Positions 28,685-38,904 are shown, numbered from the stretch's first letter. The stretch is 64,000 nucleotides of DNA from Korobacter sp963703075 (GCA_963703075.1 OY969786.1:3658001-3722000); one strand, 5' to 3'. Numbers and translations are program-made. Notes: generated from the sequence alone by a model not told the origin.

Positions 28685-31600
28685 ATGGGAGCGGACGAAG
28701 GCACAGCACGAAAGCCGGCAAACGGCGCCGCTGTTTCCAGCGGAGACAGTTCCGCTGCAGCTCCGCAGCCCGCAATTCCCGCTCCGACGGATCCTCCAAC
28801 TTCCGGATCGTACGACCTAACTCTTGTACCGACAACGCCTGTTCCCTCAGACGCGACCATAGCGGTTCCCGTCGGGGGCAGTGGACTGTCCGGCAACCAT
28901 CCGATTTTTGCTTCCATTGGCAGCGTGGTCTTCGAGCCTGGGACGGTACTCGGCGCCCGCTACGAGATCCAGAAACTGCTCGGCATGGGCGGAATGGGCG
29001 CAGTTTATCAAGCGCAAGATCGGGAGCTGGATCGGCCGGTCGGCTTGAAAGTCATTCGTCCCGACCTGGCGGGAAATCCTGAGATCCTGGCGCGCTTCAA
29101 GCGCGAGTTGATCCTGGCACGACAGGTCACACACCGGAACATCATTCGAATCTTCGACCTGAACGAAGCCGATGGCGTGAAGTTCATCACCATGGAGTTC
29201 ATCGACGGCGAAGATTTGCGCGGCATTTACACGCGCAAACAGAAGCTTGCGCCGGAAGAGGCGGTCGAGATCATCCTGCAGGTTTGCCAGGGGTTGGCGG
29301 CGGCGCACGCGGAAGGCGTGATCCACCGCGATCTGAAGCCCAGCAACATCATGCGCGATGCTTCAGGGCGCGTGGTGGTGATGGATTTCGGGCTGGCCCG
29401 GACGATGAAGAGCGACGGCATGACGCAAACCGGGATGATGATCGGCACGATGGAATACATGTCGCCGGAACAGGCGATGGGCGTGGAGTTGGACGCTCGT
29501 TCGGACCTGTTCGCGGTCGGCCTGATTTTCTACGAGGCGATCAGCGGACATGTGCCGTTCCGTGCCGACAGCGCCATCGCGAGCCTGGTGAAGCGGACGA
29601 TGGAAGGGGCGACGCCGCTGCGGGAGCTCGACAATTCCGTCCCTGAGTCATTGAGCAACATCGTCGGCAAGTGCCTTGAACGCGAGCCGGCAAAACGTTA
29701 TTCGTCCGCGAATGAAGTCATCGACGATTTAGAGCGGTGGCGAGGAAAGATTCCGCTGCTGCATGCGGTCAGCGGAGTTGCGCCAGTGGCGGAGACACTG
29801 CAAACCGCCGTGGCGCCCATACAAGTCCCGCAAATGCCGCCGCCGCAGACAGCCGCGCGCAAAGCGATTCCCTGGAAGTGGGCAGCCATTGCAACCGCGG
29901 CAATTGCGCTGGCCGGTGGCACGACGTACGTGGTGCGGAGTCGCACCGCCAAGCCGCAATTGCAGACGGCAAAAGCGCCGGCTTCATCGATCGCGATTCT
30001 GCCGTACCACAATGGCTCGGGCGACAGCTCGATTGATTGGATCGGAACAACGGTTTCTGAATCGTTGACCTCTGGGGTTGGACAGTCTGACTCGGTGCGC
30101 ATGGTTTCACCGGACCGGCTGCAACAGGTGTTGCACGACCTGCACATCTCGCCGGAATCGCAGCTCGACATGGCCACCCTGAAGAGGGTGGCCGAGTTTT
30201 CCAACGCGGACACCGTGGTCTCGGGCGATTACGTGAAGACAGGTGGCGAGATCCTGCTGAACTCGACGGTCTTTGATTTGAAACACGATCGCAAGCTCGC
30301 ATTCCGTACCGAGGTTCCGCAGGAGAAGGATTTCATCGGATCGCTGGATACAGTGGCCACTGAAGTCCGTAAGCGGCTGTCGTCGGATCCCGAAGTGCAG
30401 AAAGAACTCGAAGCGCACTCCGCGCACGTGGCGACCAATTCCCTGCCGGCCTTGCGAGCCTATGACGAAGGCGCAAAGCTGACGCGACTCGGCAATGACA
30501 TGGGTGCGGCGAAGAAACTGGAAGAGGCAACCACCGATGATCCGAACTTCGCGTTCGCCTTCTCGAAGCTCGGACAGGTGTATTCCAAGCTCGGTTACGA
30601 CGATAAAGCGGAAGCGGCTTCGCGTCACGCAGTTGAACTCAGCGACAACTTGCCTGAACGCGATCGCGACCTGATCCAGGCGAACCATGCGCGGATCATG
30701 AACGACACGACCAAGGCGATTGCGGCCTACGAAGCCGTGGCGAAAGTCACTCCCGACGACAGCGATGTGCAGTTCGTGCTGGCGAATTTGTACGAAGACG
30801 CGAACAATTTCGACGAAGCACGCAAGCACCTGGCATCGGTCCTGGCCGCGGATTCGAAGAACCTGGAAGCATTGCTGGCAAGCGGCCGGGTTGAGATCAA
30901 GGCGAGCAATCCGCAAGCCGGGCTTGATTTTTTGAACCGCGCCCTGAGCCTGTCGATCCAGTTCGACAACCAGGAGATCAAGGGATCCATCCTGCAGGCA
31001 ATGGGAATCGCTTACAAGCAGATGAACAAGCCCGAAGAGGCGTTGCGCAACTTCCAGCAAGCGCTGGAACTGCGGAAGAAGCTTGGGCAACAGCGCGGGA
31101 TTGGCGGAAGCTTGGATGAAATTGCGCAGGTGCAGGACACGCTGGGAAACAGCGCCGCCGCCAAGGCGTCGTACCTTGAAGCTCTGGCGGTGCGGCGGCA
31201 GATTGGCGACAAGCGCGGGATCGCGACGAGCCTGCTGGACATTGGCGGGTTTTATCACGACCACGCGGATTACGACAACGCGCTTCCGAACTTCAAAGAA
31301 GCGCTGCAGGATTTCCGCGACTTAGGGGATGAGCTGTACCAGTCGCTGTGCCTGAACGACATCGGCAGTGTGTACTTCAATCGCGCGGACTTCCAGGATG
31401 CACTCATCTATTTCCAGCAGGCTTACGACATTCGCAGCCGTTTAAAGGCCACAAACGAACTCGATGAGTCGTTGCACAACCTGGCGGAGACAAAAGTCAA
31501 GCTCGGGCAATACGATGCCGCGCTGGCAGAATACATGAGCGTGCTGGAAGACCGGCACAAGTCCGGGGACCGCCAGGGCGCGGCGGACGAGTCGGCCAGC

Positions 31601-32380
31601 ATAGGCAACCTGTTTGCCACCCAAGGCCAGTACAGCGCGGCGCTGGCTTCGCGCGAGGAAGCCGACAAGATCTACGAACAATTGAACGACCGCACCTGGA
31701 GCACCGCGGAAGTGATGGGCGGATATGGCAGTTCGCTGGCGCAGGCAGGAAGGATCCAGGAAGGACGCAAGAAGATCGAAGATGCGCTGAAGATTGCGAC
31801 GGACATCAAGCACGATCCGACGATCATCCTGTGCCTGAACTGGCTGGGCGATTCTTATTTCTACGCCGGTGACAACACGGCTGCGCGGCAACAGTACGAG
31901 CGGGCCCTGCAACTGGCGACGAGCAAGCATCTGCCCGACAAGGTAGCGCTCTCGACGTTCAATGTGTCGCGGCTCGATGTGCTGCAGCAGCGATCACGGA
32001 ACGCGATGCCGGTGCTGAAGAAGCTGGTGGAGCAGACCGATTCGCTGGGACTGAAGGCGCTGTCGGTGGAAGCTTCTCTTTACCTGGCACAAGCGGAGTT
32101 GGACTCGGGGCAGGCCGACGCCGCGCAACAGGAGGCCAGCCGGGCACTGAACCGGGCCGATAAACTGGGGCTGCGCATGGAGCAAGCGCGCATTCATTTC
32201 CTGCTCGGATCGATCCTGACCAAAACGAACCATGCGAAGGATGCAGTTCCTCATTACCGTGAAACGGTGCGCATCCTCGAATCCATCGCGAAGGAAAACG
32301 GAACGGCCCGCGTGCTGGAACGCGCGGACGTGAGCGGCATGTACCTGGAAGCGATGAAATCATTCCAAGGCTCTTCTTAA
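28685..32380 (+). CDS. Ser/Thr protein kinase with TolB/FlgO-like domain and TPR array
   Basis: 1231 aa membrane kinase. A Pro/Ala-rich head of about 85 residues is followed by a complete Hanks-type kinase: LLGMGGMGAVYQAQD (Gly loop), GLKVI (Lys), VIHRDLKPSNIM (catalytic loop), MDFGLAR (DFG). One transmembrane helix follows (WKWAAIATAAIALAGGTTYVV). Outside the membrane lies a domain opening SSIAILPYHNGSGDSSIDWIGTTVSESL (FlgO/TolB-N like), then about ten TPR units (for example RNFQQALELRKKLGQQRGIGGSLDEIAQV). It probably senses and signals through protein partners. A transcription terminator follows the stop. Confidence 0.85.
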   Translation: MGADEGTARKPANGAAVSSGDSSAAAPQPAIPAPTDPPTSGSYDLTLVPTTPVPSDATIAVPVGGSGLSGNHPIFASIGSVVFEPGTVLGARYEIQKLLGMGGMGAVYQAQDRELDRPVGLKVIRPDLAGNPEILARFKRELILARQVTHRNIIRIFDLNEADGVKFITMEFIDGEDLRGIYTRKQKLAPEEAVEIILQVCQGLAAAHAEGVIHRDLKPSNIMRDASGRVVVMDFGLARTMKSDGMTQTGMMIGTMEYMSPEQAMGVELDARSDLFAVGLIFYEAISGHVPFRADSAIASLVKRTMEGATPLRELDNSVPESLSNIVGKCLEREPAKRYSSANEVIDDLERWRGKIPLLHAVSGVAPVAETLQTAVAPIQVPQMPPPQTAARKAIPWKWAAIATAAIALAGGTTYVVRSRTAKPQLQTAKAPASSIAILPYHNGSGDSSIDWIGTTVSESLTSGVGQSDSVRMVSPDRLQQVLHDLHISPESQLDMATLKRVAEFSNADTVVSGDYVKTGGEILLNSTVFDLKHDRKLAFRTEVPQEKDFIGSLDTVATEVRKRLSSDPEVQKELEAHSAHVATNSLPALRAYDEGAKLTRLGNDMGAAKKLEEATTDDPNFAFAFSKLGQVYSKLGYDDKAEAASRHAVELSDNLPERDRDLIQANHARIMNDTTKAIAAYEAVAKVTPDDSDVQFVLANLYEDANNFDEARKHLASVLAADSKNLEALLASGRVEIKASNPQAGLDFLNRALSLSIQFDNQEIKGSILQAMGIAYKQMNKPEEALRNFQQALELRKKLGQQRGIGGSLDEIAQVQDTLGNSAAAKASYLEALAVRRQIGDKRGIATSLLDIGGFYHDHADYDNALPNFKEALQDFRDLGDELYQSLCLNDIGSVYFNRADFQDALIYFQQAYDIRSRLKATNELDESLHNLAETKVKLGQYDAALAEYMSVLEDRHKSGDRQGAADESASIGNLFATQGQYSAALASREEADKIYEQLNDRTWSTAEVMGGYGSSLAQAGRIQEGRKKIEDALKIATDIKHDPTIILCLNWLGDSYFYAGDNTAARQQYERALQLATSKHLPDKVALSTFNVSRLDVLQQRSRNAMPVLKKLVEQTDSLGLKALSVEASLYLAQAELDSGQADAAQQEASRALNRADKLGLRMEQARIHFLLGSILTKTNHAKDAVPHYRETVRILESIAKENGTARVLERADVSGMYLEAMKSFQGSS

Positions 32381-32407
32381 AACATGTGCGGCGATTGCAA
32401 ATAGGAA

Positions 32408-32433
32408 AGCCCCGGCTTCCGCCGGGGCTTTTT
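32408..32433. terminator. Rho-independent terminator between convergent genes
   Basis: AGCCCCGGC, loop TTCC, GCCGGGGCT followed by TTTTT. A 9-bp perfect GC-rich stem. It serves the kinase gene on the plus strand; the minus side has AAAG before it, so it may also stop the lectin gene transcript. Confidence 0.85.
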
Positions 32434-32444
32434 GCTGCTGCCGA

Positions 32445-34736
32445 TCAGTTGGTAAGCAGGAACGAGAGGGTATGCTGGTTGGGATCGCCGGTCACGGTGT
32501 AGACCAGGTTGTAGGTGCCGGCAGGCATGGCGGTCGAAGTTTTCACGATCATCGTGTACAGATTCACGATCGGCACGAACTGGAAGTCGTCGTCGATATC
32601 GTTGTTATTGTCGCGAATGATCGGGAAAACCTGGTTCGAGCCTACAAGATTCAACTGCACCGCATGCAAGTGGATGCTGGACTTGGACACGTTCTTCTTG
32701 GAGGCATCGCATAGGTAGATCAGGATCGGCACCGGCAGACCATGCTTGATCTTGAGGCTTGGATTGTAGAGCAAGCAGGCGTTCCCGAAGCCGACGCTGT
32801 AGCTATTGGTAATGGCTGACAAGTTGCCGACCGCGTCGGCGGCATGAACCGTAAAGCTGAACGACCCGACGGCCGCGGTGCTGATCCTGGAACCGTTGGC
32901 CACCGGCCCAGCACAGCTAGCCACTCCTGAACCACCGTCCACACAGCTGTACTGTGCGGTGATTGGGGCATTCAGTTGATAGGTAGCGCCGCTCGCCGGG
33001 GTAGTGATGGTAATGGACGGAGGCTTCTCGTCCACCTTGAACGTGTAAATCTGCGACGTGCTGCAATTCGGCACAAGCGAGACATCGCACACCTGCACAG
33101 AATTTGTGGGCGCGCTCGCTGTTTCGTTTCCGTAGGGAACACTGGTGGTCAGGGTGAAATTACTCTGGGTCGGATCTGCCAACAAGCGCGTAGAGGTTGC
33201 TGTGCACGGGACGGTGACGTTCCCGGCATACCACTGAGTGCTCGACGGAGGCGTGCACGTGATCACCGGAGCCGCCACTATGCTCGGGCCGCCCGTGGTC
33301 GCGACGAAGTCAGAGAAGCTATTGCCCTTGCCGGCGGTGGTGCCGTCAATACGCAGGGTAACGAAGCTGGTGAAGATGCTCTCCCAATTGTTCGTTCCAG
33401 TCGGCGCCTTCAGGAAGTCCGGGTTCGAGATCGTCTGAATGGTGTCATAACTCGTGACGATGTCGATGTTCGAGGTGGACTCCGAAGGACACGTCAGAGG
33501 ATTGCCCGCGGAATCCGTACAACTCACGGAGTACACCATGCAGTTGCCGCCGGTGCCTTCGTAGACGATGCACTGTTCGCTGGCATACGGCGTATTTTGT
33601 ACGCGCACGCCGAAGTCAGCTTGTGAGATTGGGGTTGCAGTCACGACCATCTTGATGCCGGTGGGATTGGTGAAACCGACCGGATACGTGACTTTGTAGT
33701 TGTGCGCGCCGAAGTGGAAGGCGTTGGTAGTGCCTCCATCCGGGATGGTTTGCGAAATCTGGCTCGGGACGTGGGGGGTAAATTCCCAGGCGAGGATGTC
33801 CTGGGCATTCGTGCTGGCGCCCTGGGCTCCGGTGAAGCCAACCCATGCCGAGCCGCCATTGGCGGAGTCGAGCAAGAGTTCGGTTGAAGATTGTGGAGCT
33901 CCCGCAACCGTGCCGATGGTGTAGGGCACGCTGATCGCAGCCGGAGAGTTCGGTGTCGGAGTATGCGTCCCACTGTAGAACGCGGGGTCAATCCAAACCT
34001 GCAGGGTTCCGCTGGCGCTGGGATTGGCAGGCGGTGTGTACTCGATGACGACTTCATGCACGGGCCCATCGGTGCAAGCCGGCCCGTCGCAAGTGCCCGA
34101 GAGTTTCGGGATGTTGGTGTTGATCGCGTTAGCGCTGAGTAAGCAACTGGGAACGTTGGTCTCGTTCAAAATCGTGGTGCCGCCGACGTGGGCGGGGGTG
34201 TTGGTACTGGTGCCGCAGGTTTGCACGGCGACGTGGTTCGCGATCAGGGTGTTGTTGTTAACTTCCGGGTCCCAGCTATTGGCGTAAATATCGAACTCCA
34301 CGGCAACGCTGTTCGGTATGCCGGTGTATCCCATTCCTCCGCCGTTATAACCAAGCGCTGATGTGCCCGCGCCACTGCCTCCGTAGTTCGGGTCGGTGCT
34401 GGCTGCATTCTGCACAATGAAGGAGATGCCATCGGCAACGTTGTACGCCGAGGAGGGCGTGTGCATCTGGAATTTGAAGTAGGTGGTGAAGCCACCGGCA
34501 ACCGGCTGCTTGGTAGTGAAGAACGCGGTACCAGCTTCCGGTTGGGCAAGGCCATCGGTCAAGCGCAGGACGTTCTGAGCGTTCCAGACTGCGGCTTGCG
34601 AAGAACCGTTCAACTGCAGACCCGCAGTTGAGGTGAAATCAGGAAATGTGATCTGCTGTCCAAAGCCAGAAACGGCCACAACTAAAAAAGCCGCGCAGAA
34701 AAACCACGCGCGCGAAGCTCGCGAATCAGAGTTCAT
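32445..34736 (-). CDS. Secreted L-type (legume-like) lectin-domain protein
   Basis: 763 aa. Signal peptide AWFFCAAFLVVAVSGFG. Residues from about 25 to 330 form an L-type lectin beta-sandwich: ITFPDFTSTAGLQLNGSSQ, NVADGISFIVQNA, NSVAVEFDIYANSWDPEVNNNTLIANHVAV (metal/sugar loops) and AWVGFTGAQGASTNAQDILAWEF. The rest consists of Ig-like or bacterial repeat modules (ITITTPASGATYQLNAPITAQYSCVD). Probably a surface or secreted carbohydrate binder. Start at 34736 is the one that opens the signal peptide; the frame extends without sense to 34877. Convergent with the kinase gene, divergent from the acyl-CoA synthetase. Confidence 0.75.
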   Translation of the reverse strand: MNSDSRASRAWFFCAAFLVVAVSGFGQQITFPDFTSTAGLQLNGSSQAAVWNAQNVLRLTDGLAQPEAGTAFFTTKQPVAGGFTTYFKFQMHTPSSAYNVADGISFIVQNAASTDPNYGGSGAGTSALGYNGGGMGYTGIPNSVAVEFDIYANSWDPEVNNNTLIANHVAVQTCGTSTNTPAHVGGTTILNETNVPSCLLSANAINTNIPKLSGTCDGPACTDGPVHEVVIEYTPPANPSASGTLQVWIDPAFYSGTHTPTPNSPAAISVPYTIGTVAGAPQSSTELLLDSANGGSAWVGFTGAQGASTNAQDILAWEFTPHVPSQISQTIPDGGTTNAFHFGAHNYKVTYPVGFTNPTGIKMVVTATPISQADFGVRVQNTPYASEQCIVYEGTGGNCMVYSVSCTDSAGNPLTCPSESTSNIDIVTSYDTIQTISNPDFLKAPTGTNNWESIFTSFVTLRIDGTTAGKGNSFSDFVATTGGPSIVAAPVITCTPPSSTQWYAGNVTVPCTATSTRLLADPTQSNFTLTTSVPYGNETASAPTNSVQVCDVSLVPNCSTSQIYTFKVDEKPPSITITTPASGATYQLNAPITAQYSCVDGGSGVASCAGPVANGSRISTAAVGSFSFTVHAADAVGNLSAITNSYSVGFGNACLLYNPSLKIKHGLPVPILIYLCDASKKNVSKSSIHLHAVQLNLVGSNQVFPIIRDNNNDIDDDFQFVPIVNLYTMIVKTSTAMPAGTYNLVYTVTGDPNQHTLSFLLTN

Positions 34737-34992
34737 TTCAGCTGCCCTTTCATTCCGCCCGGTTGGACACGACAGGCAGTCGACGAACCGGTGTGAGTAG
34801 AAGATTGATGGAAGTGTCCGGGGGAGAAACCGACTGATTCTGCTTCGGTCACACCGAAGTGTCAAGTCACAAAGCATGGAGTGACTATTGGGCTAAGCTG
34901 CAGGATTACGGAGCTGAAACGCAGGATGCGCGCTGTTTGAAGGCCTGGGACAGCCATGTGACAAATTGGTGACAGCCCCGTATAGTCGGCGC

Positions 34993-36507
34993 ATGACGGA
35001 CGCGATCACGCCGCCTGTCGTTGCGCGGGCCCACCTGCATGAGAGCCGCACCGCCATCGTCGATGCGCTCGGAACCCACACCTATCACGACCTGCTGCAA
35101 ACTTCTGCATATGTAGCAGCGGGATTGCTTGTTGGACGCGATGATCTCGGCGAAGAACGGATCGCTTTCCTCGTGGCGCCTGGATTCGCGTGGGTCGCTG
35201 TGCTCTGGGGCATCTGGCGCGCTGGTGGGATCGCGGTTCCGTTGCCGCTCAATTCCCCCGAAACCGAACTTGCGTACATCGTCGATGACACCCAGGCCGC
35301 TGCGTTGATCGCCGATTCAGCCAACGCACCGGCCTTGGCTCCCATCGCGCAGTCACATTCCATTCCATTGCATGCCATTGAAGACCTGGCCAAGAAGAGC
35401 ACGGCGAAGCTTCCTCACATCGCGCAAGATCGGCGAGCGATGATCCTCTACACCAGCGGCACGACCAGCCGTCCCAAGGGCGTGGTCACGACCCACGCCA
35501 ATATCGCGGCGCAGATCACCAGTTTGATCGAAGCGTGGGAATGGTCGGAGGAGGACCGCATCGTTCTGTTTTTGCCGCTGCACCACGTGCACGGCATCAT
35601 CAACGTGGTCTCGTGTGCGTTGTGGGCGGGCGCGGTTTGCGAGATGCTGCCGCGCTTCGACGCGAATGTTGTATGGGAACGTATTGCTTCAGGACAGCCA
35701 ACGCTGCTGATGGCCGTGCCGACGATCTATGTACGCTTGATTGCCGCGTGGGAGGCAGCGTCGCCCGAGCGCCGGGCAATGTTGAGCGAGAAAGCTGCGC
35801 AACTCCGGTTGATGGTATCCGGCTCGGCTGCGCTGCCGGTGAGCACCTTGGAACGCTGGCGGGAGATTACCGGGCATACGCTGCTGGAACGCTACGGCAT
35901 GACCGAGATTGGGATGGCGCTCTCAAATCCTTACCGCGGCGAGCGCGTGCCCGGCAGTGTTGGTGTACCGCTGCCCTCGGTGGATGTTCGGTTGGCAAAC
36001 GATCGTGGCGATGAGGTTGCGGCAGGCACGGCGGGCGAGATTGAAGTCCGCGGACCCTGTGTGTTCACGGAGTACTGGGGCAAGTCCGACGCAACGCGCG
36101 ACGCGTTTCGCGACGGCTGGTTTCGCACCGGCGACACGGCGGTTGTGGAGAATGGCGTTTACCGCATCCTCGGCCGGACGAACATCGACATTTTAAAGAC
36201 CGGCGGCCACAAGGTCTCCGCGCTGGAGATCGAGGAGACACTGCGCGAGCATCCTGAAGTTGCCGAGTGTGCGGTGGTCGGCGTGCCTGACGATGAGTGG
36301 GGCGAACGAGTGGCGGCGGCGCTGGTGCTGCGCTCTAGCGGCGAGCTCGAATTGGAAGCCCTGCGGAGCTGGGCGAAGGAACGGTTGGCGAACCATAAAA
36401 TTCCCACGCGCCTGCTGGTGCTGGAAGCGCTGCCGAGAAACGCGATGGGAAAGGTCACCAAGCCGGCGGTAAAAGCCTTGTTCGAAAACGAGCGTACTAA
36501 AGGGTAA
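34993..36507 (+). CDS. Acyl-CoA synthetase (malonyl-CoA synthetase-like, MatB/ACSF3 group)
   Basis: 504 aa adenylate-forming enzyme. Motifs: MILYTSGTTSRPKGVVTTHANI (P-loop), LPLHHVHGIINVV (the HHVHG form typical of MatB and ACSF3), ERYGMTEIGMA, FRTGDTAVVENGVYRILGR and the final NAMGKVTK with the catalytic lysine. It links a carboxylic acid to CoA via an acyl adenylate; malonate or methylmalonate is suggested by the motif but not proved. The ATG at 34993 fits the family. The following MFS gene, 93 bp downstream, may import the acid. Confidence 0.75.
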   Translation: MTDAITPPVVARAHLHESRTAIVDALGTHTYHDLLQTSAYVAAGLLVGRDDLGEERIAFLVAPGFAWVAVLWGIWRAGGIAVPLPLNSPETELAYIVDDTQAAALIADSANAPALAPIAQSHSIPLHAIEDLAKKSTAKLPHIAQDRRAMILYTSGTTSRPKGVVTTHANIAAQITSLIEAWEWSEEDRIVLFLPLHHVHGIINVVSCALWAGAVCEMLPRFDANVVWERIASGQPTLLMAVPTIYVRLIAAWEAASPERRAMLSEKAAQLRLMVSGSAALPVSTLERWREITGHTLLERYGMTEIGMALSNPYRGERVPGSVGVPLPSVDVRLANDRGDEVAAGTAGEIEVRGPCVFTEYWGKSDATRDAFRDGWFRTGDTAVVENGVYRILGRTNIDILKTGGHKVSALEIEETLREHPEVAECAVVGVPDDEWGERVAAALVLRSSGELELEALRSWAKERLANHKIPTRLLVLEALPRNAMGKVTKPAVKALFENERTKG

Positions 36508-36600
36508 GGCAAACTTGGTGTCGCGGATCGGCGGTGTGGTATGCTCGCCCGCGCCTTGCTCGAGTCTGGCACCTGAACTCAACAGAAGGAATATCCTGCC

Positions 36601-37905
36601 ATGTCAGACCTCGCCCATCCTGCCCCTCACGCGATCATGCGCACCAAGTTGAACCGTTCGCAAATCACCGGCTTTTGGGCCGCGTGGACGGGATGGACGC
36701 TGGACGGAATGGACTCGGTGATCTATGCGCTGGTGTTAAGTCCCGCGCTCAGCGAGCTGCTGCCGAAATCAGGAATCAAGGCTACCCCCGCAAATGTGGG
36801 CTATGCGGGGTCGGTGCTTTTCGCACTGTTCCTGGTGGGATGGGGATTGTCGCTCATCTGGGGTCCCGTCGCCGATCGCTTTGGCCGGACGAAGGTATTG
36901 GCCGCAACGATTTTCGTGTACGCGCTCTTTACTGGCGCCGCGGCTCTCTCGCAAAACATCTGGCAGTTGGCCTTGTTCCGTTTATTGGCGGGAATTGGCA
37001 TTGGCGGCGAATGGGCGCTGGCAGGAACTTACGTCGCCGAAGCGTGGCCGGAAGATCGCCGCAAGATGGGCGCCGGCTATCTGCAAACCGGTTACTACGC
37101 AGGATTCTTTCTCGCATCGGCACTGAACTTCACGGTGGGCGCACACTATGGATGGCGCGCGATGTTTTGGTGCGGGCTCACGCCGGTCATCGTAGCGTTC
37201 ATGATTCTGCGGCGGGTGAAAGAGCCCGAGCGCTGGGAGAAAGAAGCAAGCACGAACGACGTGCGGCGCGGTCGGCCGTTCCGCGCGATCTTGAGCGGCT
37301 CCTATGCGCGACGGACGGTGGTGAATACACTCCTCCTCGCGGCGGCGATTTGCGGACTATGGGCGGGCGCGGTATACGCCCCGACGGCGATCATCGCCTT
37401 GGCCAAGCGCGCCGGCATGGTCCAGGCGCAAGCCGTGCGCATGTCTTCCTTCGGCATGGGCCTGTTATCGATTGGGACGATTTTGGGCTGCCTGGCAGTG
37501 CCGCCGCTGGCTGAACGTCTCGGGCGACGGCTCACGCTGGCGCTTTACTTCCTCGGAATGGCAGCCTGCATCGTGATCAGCTTTGGATGGGCCTTTTATC
37601 TACCGCAGGGGCTGAAACCGTTCATCATCGCGCTGTTCTTTCTGGGATTTTTCGGCGGAAACTTCGCGGTGTTCAGCCTCTGGCTGCCGGAGCAATACAA
37701 CACCGCGGTGCGCGCAACCGCGTTCGCCTTCACGACATCATTTGGCCGCTTTATGGCGGCAGGCGTGAACTTTGCGATTGGGTCGATGGTCGGGCACATG
37801 GGGACTCTCGGAAAACCGGTAGCCATCACGGCGATCGCCTTTGGGATCGGGCTGCTGGTGATTCCCTTCAGCGTGGAAACGCGAGGCAAGTCGCTGCCGG
37901 ACTAG
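36601..37905 (+). CDS. MFS transporter (metabolite:H+ symporter type)
   Basis: 434 aa with twelve hydrophobic segments. WTGWTLDGMDSVIYALVLSPAL and GPVADRFGRTKVLAA (the MFS signature loop 2-3), then GIGIGGEWALAGTYVAEAWP, and the repeat ERLGRRLTLALYF between helices 8 and 9. This form is seen in carboxylate or aromatic-acid symporters (for example SialP/ShiA-like). Inner membrane. It lies 93 bp downstream of the acyl-CoA synthetase on the same strand, likely in one operon, so a dicarboxylate or similar acid is a reasonable substrate guess. Confidence 0.8.
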   Translation: MSDLAHPAPHAIMRTKLNRSQITGFWAAWTGWTLDGMDSVIYALVLSPALSELLPKSGIKATPANVGYAGSVLFALFLVGWGLSLIWGPVADRFGRTKVLAATIFVYALFTGAAALSQNIWQLALFRLLAGIGIGGEWALAGTYVAEAWPEDRRKMGAGYLQTGYYAGFFLASALNFTVGAHYGWRAMFWCGLTPVIVAFMILRRVKEPERWEKEASTNDVRRGRPFRAILSGSYARRTVVNTLLLAAAICGLWAGAVYAPTAIIALAKRAGMVQAQAVRMSSFGMGLLSIGTILGCLAVPPLAERLGRRLTLALYFLGMAACIVISFGWAFYLPQGLKPFIIALFFLGFFGGNFAVFSLWLPEQYNTAVRATAFAFTTSFGRFMAAGVNFAIGSMVGHMGTLGKPVAITAIAFGIGLLVIPFSVETRGKSLPD

Positions 37906-37911
37906 AGAAGT

Positions 37912-38289
37912 TCAGTACTTCCACATCCTGATTTCATTGCCGCCATTCTCGAAATCGACTTCATCCATCAACTGGCGGATCAGGTACACTCCTCGTCCGC
38001 TGCCGGCGTAAAGGTTATCGGGCTGTTGCGGGTTGGAAATACGGCCGGGATCGAACCCATCGCCTGGATCCGTCACGATAATCAGGATCTGCCCATTGGC
38101 GCCGCCTTGCATGCGACAGCGGATTTCCAGCGAAGGGTCGTTGTTGCATCCATGGACCACGGCGTTGGCAAGCGCTTCCTGCACGGCCAGGGTAATCTCC
38201 AGCTGCTTCTCTTCGGAAATTTTCAAGGCCGTCAGGGCCGCGGCAATCGCGTCACTCACATTGGCGATGGCAGCACGATCGCCGGGCAT
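37912..38289 (-). CDS. Anti-sigma regulatory kinase (RsbW/SpoIIAB-like)
   Basis: 125 aa HATPase_c_2 domain: LEITLAVQEALANAVVHGCNND (N box), LIIVTDPGDGFDP (G1 box, DxGxGF) and GSGRGVYLIRQLMDEVDF (G2 box). This is the serine kinase / anti-sigma (or anti-anti-sigma kinase) fold of partner-switching modules. The strand LLDVRMPGDRAA suggests that translation may begin slightly upstream of the ATG at 38289. It pairs with the STAS protein gene just upstream on the same strand. Convergent with the MFS gene, 7 bp apart. Confidence 0.75.
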   Translation of the reverse strand: MPGDRAAIANVSDAIAAALTALKISEEKQLEITLAVQEALANAVVHGCNNDPSLEIRCRMQGGANGQILIIVTDPGDGFDPGRISNPQQPDNLYAGSGRGVYLIRQLMDEVDFENGGNEIRMWKY

Positions 38290-38401
38290 GCGGACATCCA
38301 GCAGGTTCGGACCAATCGCGCTGTTGATCTTTTCCGGCCGAAGTGGATTCAGAGGACATGAGGTCTCTTTCGTTCACCGAATGGGGATCACGCGAGCCGA
38401 C

Positions 38402-38740
38402 TTACGAAAAGGATTCCACCGCCTGGTTGTCATCTTCAAAGACTTCGAACAGATTGAAGACGCCCACCAGTCGCAGCGTCTTGATCGCGAAACTGGAAGG
38501 TTGCACGAGCTTCACGTTGCCCCCATGTTGCTTGGCGGAGGCCAGGGAGCGTACCAGCAGGCCGATGCCGCTGGAGTCGATCATCGGCACCTCCGCGAGG
38601 TTGAGCACGAACCGTGTATCTCCCTCGGCCATGGCGTCGTCAATGGTGCGCTTCAGCTCGTCAACCGGATCCCCCAGCCGGAGCTGCCCCCGGAGCTGGA
38701 TCAGCTGGACTTGCGATCGCTTGCGAACATTGATATCCAA
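38402..38740 (-). CDS. STAS-domain anti-anti-sigma factor (RsbV/SpoIIAA-like)
   Basis: 112 aa. A single STAS domain with FVLNLAEVPMIDSSGIGLLVRSL: the Ser of MIDSSGIG is the expected phosphorylation site of its kinase. Downstream sits the RsbW-like kinase gene, forming a partner-switching pair (phosphatase partner not adjacent, although a SpoIIE-type phosphatase lies at the window end). It is divergent from the sigma-54 activator. The target sigma factor is not identified. Confidence 0.8.
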   Translation of the reverse strand: MDINVRKRSQVQLIQLRGQLRLGDPVDELKRTIDDAMAEGDTRFVLNLAEVPMIDSSGIGLLVRSLASAKQHGGNVKLVQPSSFAIKTLRLVGVFNLFEVFEDDNQAVESFS

Positions 38741-38860
38741 GTAGTTTTCCCTACGGCGGCGATTCCGGCTAGTGTTTTCAGCAGGCGCCGCTAAAACTAC
38801 GGGAAGACGGCGGGATTTGCAAGCAGAGATCGGCAGCGGAAATCCGATGCCAGAGGTGTG

Positions 38861-38872
38861 AAAATTTCATCC
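38861..38872 (+). promoter_or_regulatory. AAAATTTCATCC motif upstream of the sigma-54 activator gene
   Basis: The 12-mer AAAATTTCATCC occurs here, 18 bp before the -24 element of the activator gene, and again identically at 40361, upstream of the repeat-peptide promoter. A looser copy (TAAATTTCCATCC) is at 40331. A binding site of the activator itself is a reasonable inference. Confidence 0.4.
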
Positions 38873-38889
38873 CCGCAACCGGCGATTGC

Positions 38890-38904
38890 TGGCATAATTC
38901 GTGC
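38890..38904 (+). promoter_or_regulatory. Candidate sigma-54 promoter of the activator gene
   Basis: TGGCATAATTCGTGC: the -24 TGGCA and -12 TGC elements are at sigma-54 spacing, with one mismatch (GTGC for TTGC) to consensus. It lies 18 bp before the ATG of the activator gene, which would leave a very short leader. Confidence 0.35.
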